From the NCBI RefSeq assembly GCF_000716675.1, contig NZ_JNXT01000005.1, positions 156,963-220,962 on the forward strand: 64,000 nt of DNA, in the 5' to 3' direction. Position 1 is the first letter of the stretch; each line of letters starts with the position of its first letter. The notes below the pieces were generated by a model. That model was not told the origin of the DNA, made no database searches, and saw nothing but the letters and a program-made list of their open reading frames with translations. The DNA is from Streptomyces alboflavus. GTDB lineage: Bacteria; Actinomycetota; Actinomycetes; Streptomycetales; Streptomycetaceae. A program made the position numbers and the translations under genes. This document shows, in pieces, positions 7,888-15,093 of this stretch.

Positions 7888-8529
7888 ATGTCTTTCTCTG
7901 AGGCGGGCGTGGATGTCGAAGCAGGTCGGCTGCGGTGCGTCCTGCCGTTCGAGGCTGCACCGGCGGAGCTGAGACTCCTCCGAGCTGCGGTCCGCCGCAC
8001 GCTCGGGCGGTGGGGTGCGGCGGCCGTCGCCGATGAGGCCGAGCTGGCTGTCACGGAGCTGGCGGCAAACGTCATCAAGCACGTGGGTGAAGGGACTGCG
8101 GCGACGCTCGTGCTGGAGCCGAAGGAAGACCGGATCAGGGTGGAGCTGCACGACAAGAGCCACATCGTGCCTGCCGTTGCCCGCGCAGGCTGCGATGAAC
8201 TCTGCGGCCGAGGCCTGCACTTGCTCACGGCCATGAGCCTGGACTGGGGCACGCTGCTCACCGCTACCGGTAAGGCGGTGTGGTGTGAGATCTCGCTGCG
8301 GCCCGCACTGCACTGCGTATGCATCCAGCGTGCTGCAGCTGTGCTGGACGAGTACCGACGGGCAACACGGGCCGATGCTGCGGTCGTGCCGACGTACGCG
8401 GTGCTGGAGGCGACTGTCACCGACGTGATCGCTGATCTGCTCCATTGGGTTGCAGCTCAGGGCGGGGATACGGATGGCGTGCTGGACCGGGCGCAGATTC
8501 GCTACGAGACGGAGGCTGAAGCAGCGTGA
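7888..8529 (+). CDS. Anti-sigma-factor-like ATP-binding protein (HATPase_c)
   Basis: 213 residues from the ATG at 7888, with AGGGAGGGAG about 8 nt upstream. The frame is open further upstream, but that part overlaps the divergent HTH gene. It carries a histidine-kinase-like ATPase fold of the RsbW/SpoIIAB type. The N box is ELAVTELAANVIKHV (about residues 52-66) and the G box is CGRGLHLLTAMS. The last 70 residues are an extra helical tail. Such proteins partner HTH/DUF397 pairs in Streptomyces and may act as serine kinases or ligand-controlled switches. The gene overlaps the convergent HNH gene by 28 bp. Confidence 0.85.
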   Translation: MSFSEAGVDVEAGRLRCVLPFEAAPAELRLLRAAVRRTLGRWGAAAVADEAELAVTELAANVIKHVGEGTAATLVLEPKEDRIRVELHDKSHIVPAVARAGCDELCGRGLHLLTAMSLDWGTLLTATGKAVWCEISLRPALHCVCIQRAAAVLDEYRRATRADAAVVPTYAVLEATVTDVIADLLHWVAAQGGDTDGVLDRAQIRYETEAEAA

Positions 8530-9272
8530 GGGCCGGTCTGCGCGGATGTACGGATGATGGCCCGCAACTCGTCGGGGGTGCGCCAGGATTCTCCGGGACG
8601 GCTCCTGTGGCACATGCGGTGGCAGTTCGCGCACAGGCAGGCGAGGTCGTCGAGCCGGGTCTTGCTGGTGCCGACGACATGGAGAGGAGTGACGTGGTGC
8701 ACTTCGATGTAGTCGGCGCCGAGCTCTCCGTACGTCACGGTGAAGTCGAAGCTGCAGACCTCGCACATGAGGGTGCCGCCGCGCCGCCGTACCTGCTGGA
8801 TCTTTGCTCTGCGGAGTCTGGGGTCACGCTCGCGGACCAGGGCGCGTCGGACGAGCAGCCTTCCTTCGACCGCAGTGGAGCCGGAATCGTCGACCTCATC
8901 GGGCTGCGGGGTGAGGAGCTGGAGCTGCCCGGAACCGATTCCGTCCTCGATCGCCTGGGCTGCCGCGAGCATCTCGGCTTCCCGGCTGATCAGGGCATCG
9001 ATCATCTGCAGGGTCGGATTGCCGCACCGCGTGCGGCCGCCGCTGTAGCCGGGATGGTTCGTTGCGAAGTCAGTGGTTTTCCGGCTGACGCTGTCCGGCG
9101 ACCTGAACCCAGGCAGGGAGAGGGCTTCGGCCGGGTGGATCGGGAGCGAACGCAGCAGCTCAGACAGCTCGTGAACCTCGCGGTCGCCGGTCCGGAGTTC
9201 TCGCCATCCATTCCGCACGACGAGCGCCCCGGCCAGTACGAGCTCGTCCTCACTCCACGCAGGTGTCCGCAT
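8502..9272 (-). CDS. HNH endonuclease next to the methyltransferase
   Basis: 256 residues from the ATG at 9272. The N-terminal half contains PAWSEDELVLAGALVVRNG and RSPDSVSRKTTDFATNHPGY, a region shared with several restriction-like HNH proteins, probably for DNA recognition. The C-terminal domain is a complete HNH nuclease: CEVCSFDF, then YIEVHHVTPL, then LACLCANCHRMCHR, giving two zinc-binding Cys pairs and the catalytic His-Asn-His set. It is divergent from the cytosine methyltransferase gene 160 bp away. A restriction role is likely, either a partner of that methylase or a nuclease against modified DNA. The target is unknown. Confidence 0.8.
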   Translation of the reverse strand: MRTPAWSEDELVLAGALVVRNGWRELRTGDREVHELSELLRSLPIHPAEALSLPGFRSPDSVSRKTTDFATNHPGYSGGRTRCGNPTLQMIDALISREAEMLAAAQAIEDGIGSGQLQLLTPQPDEVDDSGSTAVEGRLLVRRALVRERDPRLRRAKIQQVRRRGGTLMCEVCSFDFTVTYGELGADYIEVHHVTPLHVVGTSKTRLDDLACLCANCHRMCHRSRPGESWRTPDELRAIIRTSAQTGPHAASASVS

Positions 9273-9432
9273 GCGCAATATCGTATGAGTGTTCGGCGTG
9301 ACGGAGGGTGCGTTCGGTGAACGGCGCGGCGTACTGCACACTTAGTCGGGTCTCGATGTCAGTGGGTTCTGTCACCCTCTGTGATGGTGGATTGCAAGAT
9401 GTGTCCGCCGCTGCACGTCTGCAAGGAGGGGG

Positions 9433-10626
9433 ATGACCCACATGAAGGAACGCGTGTACACCTCTGTGGAAATCTGTGCCGGCGCCGGTGGCCAGGCCAT
9501 CGGTCTGCACCAGGCCGGATTCAAGCACGCTGCACTCATCGAGATTGATCCGCATGCAGCGAAGACGCTCGCAGACAACGTCACGGAGCGTGCGGAGTGG
9601 AACTGGGAGCGGGACCACTGTGATGTCCTGCCGCCGACGGATGTCAAGGACTTCAAGCCAGCCCGGGACTTGAAGAAGAGCGGCGCACTGCTAGCAGCCG
9701 ACGGCCTGGATCTCCTGGCCGGTGGTGTGCCTTGCCCGCCGTTCTCGCACGCGGGGAAGCAGCTCGGCAAGGACGACGAGCGTGATCTGTTCCCGCGGAT
9801 GCTGGAGCTCGTCGAAGAGCTCAATCCCCGAGCGGTGATGATCGAGAACGTACGCGGGATCATGGACCCGAAGTTCGCCGACTACCGCGACTGGATCATG
9901 GCCAGGCTGCAGGGTGGTACGTACCGAGGTGAAGACGGTCAGCAGGCATACGAGCGAGGGCTCGGCTACTCCGTCTGCAAGTGGGACGTCCTTGAGGCCA
10001 GCGACTTCGGTGTCCCACAGCTGCGACCGCGCGCCATCCTCGTAGCTATTCGCGAGGACGTACTTAAGGACGTCAAGTACGAATGGCCGACTCCGACGCA
10101 CGAGGAGCCGGTCAGCGTTGCAACTAGCCTTCAGCCCTCCATGCTTGAGCGGTACGAGCCGTACTTCGAGGGGACGTACGCGCAGCAAGCCCGCGATGCC
10201 TATGACCGCTGGCTCGGTGAGGCGGAGAAGCGCGCCGCCGAACAGAAGGGCAAGGGGGGCGGCATCGCGCCCACGCTGGTCGGCGGGTCGAAGAAGCACG
10301 GGGGCGCAGATCTGGGCCCCAGCCGGGCGAAGGCCGCGTGGAAGCTGCTCGGGGTCTCGGGGCTTGGCGTGGCGAACGACATCGACACGTGCAAGCAGAA
10401 GAAGACCGAGGACCGGGATCTCTTCGGCGACGACGGTCCGATGCTCACCGTGAAGCAGGCGGCGCTCATTCAAGGCTTCCCGCCGGAGTGGACGTTCTCC
10501 GGAGGCAAGACCGCGCAGTACCGGCAGGTGGGCAATGCCTTCCCTCCGCCGGTAGCCGAAGCGGTTGGCAAGTCCATCCTTGATGTCCTCAAGGCGGCAC
10601 GAGGGCGAGATCAGCAAGAGGGCTGA
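9433..10626 (+). CDS. DNA (cytosine-5) methyltransferase
   Basis: 397 residues from the ATG at 9433; the ATG at 9442 fits the AAGGAGGGGG sequence (9423-9432) better. The C5-methylase motifs appear in order. Motif I is CAGAGGQAIGLHQAG. Motif IV is GGVPCPPFS, with the catalytic Cys in Pro-Cys. Motif VI is MIENVRG, motif VIII is FGVPQLRPRAILV, and motif X is YRQVGNAFPPPVAEAVG. The target-recognition region lies between about residues 230 and 340. It is convergent with vsr, stop codons adjoining. NaeI-type nucleases nearby suggest GCCGGC as target, by inference. It could equally serve as the DISARM-type modification enzyme (DrmMII role) for the DrmA/DrmB genes. Confidence 0.93.
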   Translation: MTHMKERVYTSVEICAGAGGQAIGLHQAGFKHAALIEIDPHAAKTLADNVTERAEWNWERDHCDVLPPTDVKDFKPARDLKKSGALLAADGLDLLAGGVPCPPFSHAGKQLGKDDERDLFPRMLELVEELNPRAVMIENVRGIMDPKFADYRDWIMARLQGGTYRGEDGQQAYERGLGYSVCKWDVLEASDFGVPQLRPRAILVAIREDVLKDVKYEWPTPTHEEPVSVATSLQPSMLERYEPYFEGTYAQQARDAYDRWLGEAEKRAAEQKGKGGGIAPTLVGGSKKHGGADLGPSRAKAAWKLLGVSGLGVANDIDTCKQKKTEDRDLFGDDGPMLTVKQAALIQGFPPEWTFSGGKTAQYRQVGNAFPPPVAEAVGKSILDVLKAARGRDQQEG

Positions 10627-11103
10627 TCAGTCGCTGCCGCCTTGCCTGCCGCCTCCCGTCGGACGAGCCCGGCGACTCTCGACCTCCGCGGCGATCCGGC
10701 TGGCGCACTCGGCCGATGGTTCGTGTTCCCAGAACCGGAGCACCGTCCAGCCTGCCTCCGCCAGGCGCTGGTCGGTGTCCCGGTCGCGAGCAATGTTCCG
10801 GGCTACCTTGTCGGACCAGTAGCCCTCGTTGGTCTTCGGCGGAACGTAGTGTTCAGGACAGCCGTGCCAGTAGCACCCGTCGATGAAGACTGCGACCTTC
10901 GAGGGCCGGAATACGAGGTCAGCCGTGCGACGGAGATCGGGCAGCGGCCTGGCAGCAACGCGATAGCGCAGACCTTGTGCGTGCACAAGCCTGCGAATCA
11001 ACTGCTCAGGCTTGGTGTCTCTGCTGCGGATGGCCTGCATATTGCGGCGCCGGGCCGCAGACGATGCCCATGACCCTTCTGGTGGGTTCCAAGATTCGTT
11101 CAT
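10627..11103 (-). CDS. vsr: Very short patch repair endonuclease
   Basis: 158 residues from the ATG at 11103; a TTG three codons upstream is possible. The Vsr family signature is clear: RNMQAIRSRDTKPEQLIRR, then RTADLVFRPSKVAVFIDGCYWHGCPEH, with the catalytic Asp in the LVF/FIDG core and the zinc ligands in CYWHGCPEH. The family nicks T:G mismatches formed by deamination of 5-methylcytosine. It is therefore the expected partner of the convergent methyltransferase and limits its mutational cost. It is the last gene of the minus-strand run, 33 bp after a NaeI-like gene. Confidence 0.93.
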   Translation of the reverse strand: MNESWNPPEGSWASSAARRRNMQAIRSRDTKPEQLIRRLVHAQGLRYRVAARPLPDLRRTADLVFRPSKVAVFIDGCYWHGCPEHYVPPKTNEGYWSDKVARNIARDRDTDQRLAEAGWTVLRFWEHEPSAECASRIAAEVESRRARPTGGGRQGGSD

Positions 11104-11136
11104 GAGCTGCAATCCTGTGTGAACTGGAGTGGAATT

Positions 11137-12105
11137 TCACTCTTTGGTGCCGGGCAGGCGTGGCCCGTTCTCTCGTGGGTCCCCATCTTTCGCGAGTACC
11201 CATTCCCGGCCATCTAGAGCAGTGCGAGGAAGGTCCTGATGCCAGGGCTTGGCCTCAACGACCCTGAAGCTCACTAGTTCTCCATTCCTAGGCGCGCGTG
11301 GAATCTGGACGTGGAGAGTCTCAAGGATTTTTCGGTGGGCTTTCCAGTGGCCGGCGATGAGGATTCCTTCGTTGCGAAGCACGGTCCTTGCGCGACCGTC
11401 CCCTTCACGGACCCGTGCCATCCCATCCAGCTGCTGGGCAACTGTGTCAGTTGTATCGCGATCGATCAACTGATGCTGCACTCTCTCGAAAAGCCTGTTG
11501 ACCCGTTCCTGCCCAGATCTAGACTCGTCGCATATATATTTCTGGCTCTCTGGATTCAGCGAAAGTAGGATGCTTTTCGGGAATGCTGATTCCTTTGTGA
11601 TCCACTCGATCTGCTTCTTTCCGACCTTCGCTGAAACTCCTCGCTTGCCGTCATTATTTGGCTTTCCGGTGAGGAATTCAGGCCTAGATCTCAGGACTCC
11701 CGCACTAAAGCGCTCGCGGGCTTCGTCCACACTGACGAGAAGGCAGATGCGCCCAACGGCTTCCTGGGGAATTGCCCAGTTCGTTCCGATGGTGAACTTG
11801 CAGTCGACTTCATGTCCCCGCACCAGGTAGTCGAGAGGTTTCTCCTTCGCTCCTTCCTTCTTTACTCCGCGAGGAATTTCGAAGGTATCCTGCAGGATGA
11901 TCTCGACCTTGGTTCCGATGTATGACTTCTCGTTCTTGGTTAGCTGCTCAATTGAATAACGACCCGTTCTGCGGCCGTCAAGAACCTCGTTTACAGCCGT
12001 TCGCAGAGAGTGCCTGAACTTCTCCTCGAAGTTCTTCTGGCTACGGAACCATGAGAGTGTTTCCTGGACTGCCAGGTCTGTTGCTGGCGTGTATGTGTGC
12101 TTCAT
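11137..12105 (-). CDS. NaeI-type type IIE restriction endonuclease, copy 1 (diverged)
   Basis: 322 residues from the ATG at 12105, close to the 317 residues of NaeI. The Endo domain contains TGRYSIEQLTKNEKS, GTKVEIILQD and LDYLVRGHEVDCKF. Glu68, Asp92, Asp101 and Lys103 line up with the NaeI catalytic set E70/D86/D95/K97. Leu55 matches the NaeI residue 43 position known to separate nuclease from topoisomerase activity. The C-terminal Topo domain has VNRLFERVQHQLIDRDTTDTVAQQLDGMARVREG, similar to NaeI. About ten extra residues sit between Glu68 and Asp92. Local GC is low. It appears catalytically complete. Whether it cuts the same site as copy 2 cannot be told. Confidence 0.85.
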   Translation of the reverse strand: MKHTYTPATDLAVQETLSWFRSQKNFEEKFRHSLRTAVNEVLDGRRTGRYSIEQLTKNEKSYIGTKVEIILQDTFEIPRGVKKEGAKEKPLDYLVRGHEVDCKFTIGTNWAIPQEAVGRICLLVSVDEARERFSAGVLRSRPEFLTGKPNNDGKRGVSAKVGKKQIEWITKESAFPKSILLSLNPESQKYICDESRSGQERVNRLFERVQHQLIDRDTTDTVAQQLDGMARVREGDGRARTVLRNEGILIAGHWKAHRKILETLHVQIPRAPRNGELVSFRVVEAKPWHQDLPRTALDGREWVLAKDGDPRENGPRLPGTKE

Positions 12106-12134
12106 GCTGAGTCGCTAGGCTGCCTTGGCTCCGG

Positions 12135-13106
12135 TCAGTATGCTTTCGAAGGGGAAGGAAGTTCAGGGGCGAGTGATACGGGATCGTCAGGCCCTGCCGC
12201 GATCCAAAGCCGACCGTTGATGGCGGCGGTATGCGGGTCGAGTGGATTCGTGGATTCAGTCACCCTTACGCTGACGAACTCGCCTTCCAGGGGAACCGGT
12301 ACGCCAAGTTGCCGTGCGATCTCTTGGTGGTTCCGGTAATCCCCCATGATGATGTATCCCTCACCGCGCAGTGCAGAGCGGGCACCGCCATTGCCCCTTA
12401 CGCGCTTCATGTAGTCCTTCTGCTGCGCCACGGTGCGCACAACGTTGCGGCCGATGCGCCGCTTCGGTGCGCGCCTGAACAGTTCGTTCAGGCGCTGCTG
12501 CCCGGACTTCGAGGAGAATACGGCGTCGCGGTCGCGCGGATCCATATGTAGCAGCACATTCTCAGGTAGCTCGGCCTTGTGCCAAATCCACTGGATCTTG
12601 TCGCGGTGGGCAGCTTTGACGGTCAGCTTCATGTCGCGGTTGTTCCCCGTGTTCAGCCACTCGCGCCGGATGCGGAGTAGTCCCGCACTCCATTGGCTCT
12701 TGTAGTCATCTGCCGATACGAGAAGGCACAGGTGGCCCAAGGCTTCTGGTGGGATCATCCAACCGCCGGGCTGCTGCGAGTACTTACAGTCCACGTCGAT
12801 GCCAGCGATCTGGTAGTCCATGGTGAGACCGTCATCGAACTTGAACTCGCGCTGCAGATTGATCTCAACCAGCGTTCCAGCGTGAGTCTTCTCGGTCTTG
12901 AAAAGGGTCTTCCAGTCGTAGCGACCGGTGACCTCGCCGTTGAGGAGCATGTCGATCGTGTCGCGGAGAACTGACGCGAACCGGTGCCCGTCAGGGTCGA
13001 GCGCACGGATTCGGTCGTACACCCTGACAAGCTCGGCATCTTTCTGTGCCAGGTCACCCTGGGAAATATGGATGGCCGCTGCGGCGTCATCTTCGAGTGG
13101 GTGCAA
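12135..13106 (-). CDS. NaeI-type type IIE restriction endonuclease, copy 2 (canonical-like)
   Basis: 323 residues if started at the TTG at 13106, the only upstream start seen. No good ribosome-binding site precedes it, so the start is weak. The chain follows NaeI closely: ALDPDGHRFASVLRDT, TGRYDWKTLFKTEKTHAG, TLVEINLQREFKFDDG, MDYQIAGIDVDCKY, GQQRLNELFRRAPKRRIGR and AQQKDYMKRVRGNGGARS. Glu81, Asp97, Asp106 and Lys108 match the NaeI catalytic residues, and Leu68 matches residue 43. NaeI needs two GCCGGC copies, one as an effector. Copy 2 is clearly nearer to NaeI than copy 1 is. The gene lies 61 bp after drmB and 29 bp before copy 1. Confidence 0.9.
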   Translation of the reverse strand: MHPLEDDAAAAIHISQGDLAQKDAELVRVYDRIRALDPDGHRFASVLRDTIDMLLNGEVTGRYDWKTLFKTEKTHAGTLVEINLQREFKFDDGLTMDYQIAGIDVDCKYSQQPGGWMIPPEALGHLCLLVSADDYKSQWSAGLLRIRREWLNTGNNRDMKLTVKAAHRDKIQWIWHKAELPENVLLHMDPRDRDAVFSSKSGQQRLNELFRRAPKRRIGRNVVRTVAQQKDYMKRVRGNGGARSALRGEGYIIMGDYRNHQEIARQLGVPVPLEGEFVSVRVTESTNPLDPHTAAINGRLWIAAGPDDPVSLAPELPSPSKAY

Positions 13107-13167
13107 AACCGTTATCCAATCAGCCAGTTGAGTGAGCTGGGCAATCAGTGGACGACCGGCGGCAGAG

Positions 13168-15093
13168 TCAGCTGCCCTGGCTGAAGAACCCGATATCTGG
13201 ATCCGATAGGGTGCCGACTACCAGACCGCGGTCCAGGAATCGATTGAACTCTTCACAGGCTGTTTCTGGAAGCAGACCGCAAGTGTGGCACGCGGCGAGG
13301 TTGCAGGAGTCCGGCCCTTGGCCGCTGCTGTCGATGCACACAGGGTCGGAGGAACACCAGCGTGCGGCCGAGATCGCTGATTCAAGAACAGTCTCGAAAC
13401 GCCCAGGCTTGCCCATTCTTACCAGCCCTCCAAGCGTCCCTTCGGAGTCACCAGCAGCCGTGTAGATGAGCATTCCTGCGGTGCCATCACGACCGTTGTC
13501 CACATATAGGCGCTCACGAAGTGATGCGGAGCTGTATCCGCAGTCGTAAGTAAGCTGATTGATGAGCATGTGGGCAAGCGTATGGGCCAGAATGAACCGG
13601 GGGAAAATCTCCCGCCCCGTCAGATGTCTTTTCTCCGCGATGGCCTGAAATCGTTCACTTATCGGGGCAACCCGGTTCGCGATAGCTGGATTCCCCTCCT
13701 CCCATGCGGCCAGCTTGTCGGCATTCAGCTCTAGAAAGATTCCTTCGCCGAGTACCGTGTATGCGGGAAGCCACGATTCATCGTCTTGTACTTGCTTCCT
13801 GCGTAGCAGTGCGGCCCGGCCCTCGCGATCTTCTCGATCTGCTTCGGCGAATACCCTGTTGAAGCCCCACAGTGCTCTCGTCTCTCGCAACTTTTCCACC
13901 AGCCGAATGCTGGAGACTGAATCATTGAGTGCTGATTCGTAGGGTTCCTCAGCTTGCCGCACCACCAGATCCGGTGAATCAATCTCGCCCCTGAGCGCCG
14001 CATACTCCTCGTCGCGGAGACTGCCTGCACCGGATTCCTCGTCTGCTGCCGCAACTGCCCCGTCCTGCCCCAGGCTCTGGGCTACGGCAATGGCCTCATC
14101 CAATTGAGCGTCGCTGTACGGGGTCAGTACTTTAGCGTTGGCTTTGGCCACCTTGCGCAGTTGAGTTGCCTTCGGCATCTCTTCCATCCCCAGGAGAAGC
14201 AGAGTCTCCAATGCGCTTCTGATCGGCCCCTGAGGATCTGTGAGCAGCGCCATCAGATCGGGGTCGACGTTGCCTGTCTCCGCGGAGGGAACGAAGATCG
14301 AACTCCGGACCAATGCGTAGTAGATGTTAGATGCCCCGCGTAGAGTGGCACGAAGTGCTGCTGGGCAAGGGTGTTCTGCTTCCTCTATTCCGAGCCATGG
14401 AGTGCCACCGCGGCAGGTGTACTCGGCCCCTTTCTCAAGTTCCAGCGTCAGGACCGTCGATTCCTGCTCCCGTTGCTGGTCACGGCGCGTTGAAGTAATC
14501 CCGCTCAAGAAGCGCTCTGATCCGCACCCCTCACACTTCAGTTTCTGTGATGCTAGGGTTCCGCCCCCTGAAGTAGTCAGTTTCAGCTGGGGGCGCGTGC
14601 AGGTGGGATGAATCGAATAGTGCACCCACTCTGACCACGGGAAGTCCTGCACGTGGCCCTTCTCGCACATGCACACAAAGGGGACCTGGGCGAGGAAGGG
14701 ACTCCTCTTCGTGCCCAGGCTCTCGCCACAGCCAGAACAACGCGGCTTGCCCAGGAGGTGCAATGGCTGCTTGCTTAGCTGGCGGCATCGGGGGCAGAAG
14801 CTCCACGTAGGGAACCTGAGTACAGGAATCGTCAGGTTGATGTTTGTGTCATTTCCCCCGTACGGACTCCGGCGACGGAAGTCTGGCGGGAGGAGCAGAC
14901 GGCTCACACCGAGATCCTTCTCAAGGCGCCATTCGTGTACTCGAAAGGACTCAATGTCGAGCGTCGCGTCAGTCTCGGAGAACCAGTGGTCCAGGCCGGC
15001 GGTGATGACGGATGTCCCGTCGGAGAGAACCTGCATGGCTCCCGGTCCGAATGGCGCGACGAACTGTGACCGGCGTACGACTCCCTCGATCAC
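13168..15093 (-). CDS. drmB: DISARM DrmB-like protein (DUF1998, zinc-finger rich)
   Basis: 641 residues from a GTG at 15093 that overlaps the drmA stop as GTGA, with GGGAGGGGG about 8 nt upstream. It opens with VIEGVVRRSQFVAPFGPGAMQVL and GLDHWF, the typical DrmB start. Cys clusters follow (CPRCRQL, CSGCGES, CMCEKGHVQDFPW, CEGCGSERF), probably binding zinc. The C-terminal DUF1998 domain contains ILAHTLAHMLINQLTYDCGY, GMLIYTAAGDSEGTLGGL and CNLAACHTCGLLPETACEEFN. In DISARM, DrmB forms a complex with the helicase DrmA that detects incoming DNA ends. Translational coupling to DrmA fits this. Confidence 0.88.
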   Translation of the reverse strand: MIEGVVRRSQFVAPFGPGAMQVLSDGTSVITAGLDHWFSETDATLDIESFRVHEWRLEKDLGVSRLLLPPDFRRRSPYGGNDTNINLTIPVLRFPTWSFCPRCRQLSKQPLHLLGKPRCSGCGESLGTKRSPFLAQVPFVCMCEKGHVQDFPWSEWVHYSIHPTCTRPQLKLTTSGGGTLASQKLKCEGCGSERFLSGITSTRRDQQREQESTVLTLELEKGAEYTCRGGTPWLGIEEAEHPCPAALRATLRGASNIYYALVRSSIFVPSAETGNVDPDLMALLTDPQGPIRSALETLLLLGMEEMPKATQLRKVAKANAKVLTPYSDAQLDEAIAVAQSLGQDGAVAAADEESGAGSLRDEEYAALRGEIDSPDLVVRQAEEPYESALNDSVSSIRLVEKLRETRALWGFNRVFAEADREDREGRAALLRRKQVQDDESWLPAYTVLGEGIFLELNADKLAAWEEGNPAIANRVAPISERFQAIAEKRHLTGREIFPRFILAHTLAHMLINQLTYDCGYSSASLRERLYVDNGRDGTAGMLIYTAAGDSEGTLGGLVRMGKPGRFETVLESAISAARWCSSDPVCIDSSGQGPDSCNLAACHTCGLLPETACEEFNRFLDRGLVVGTLSDPDIGFFSQGS

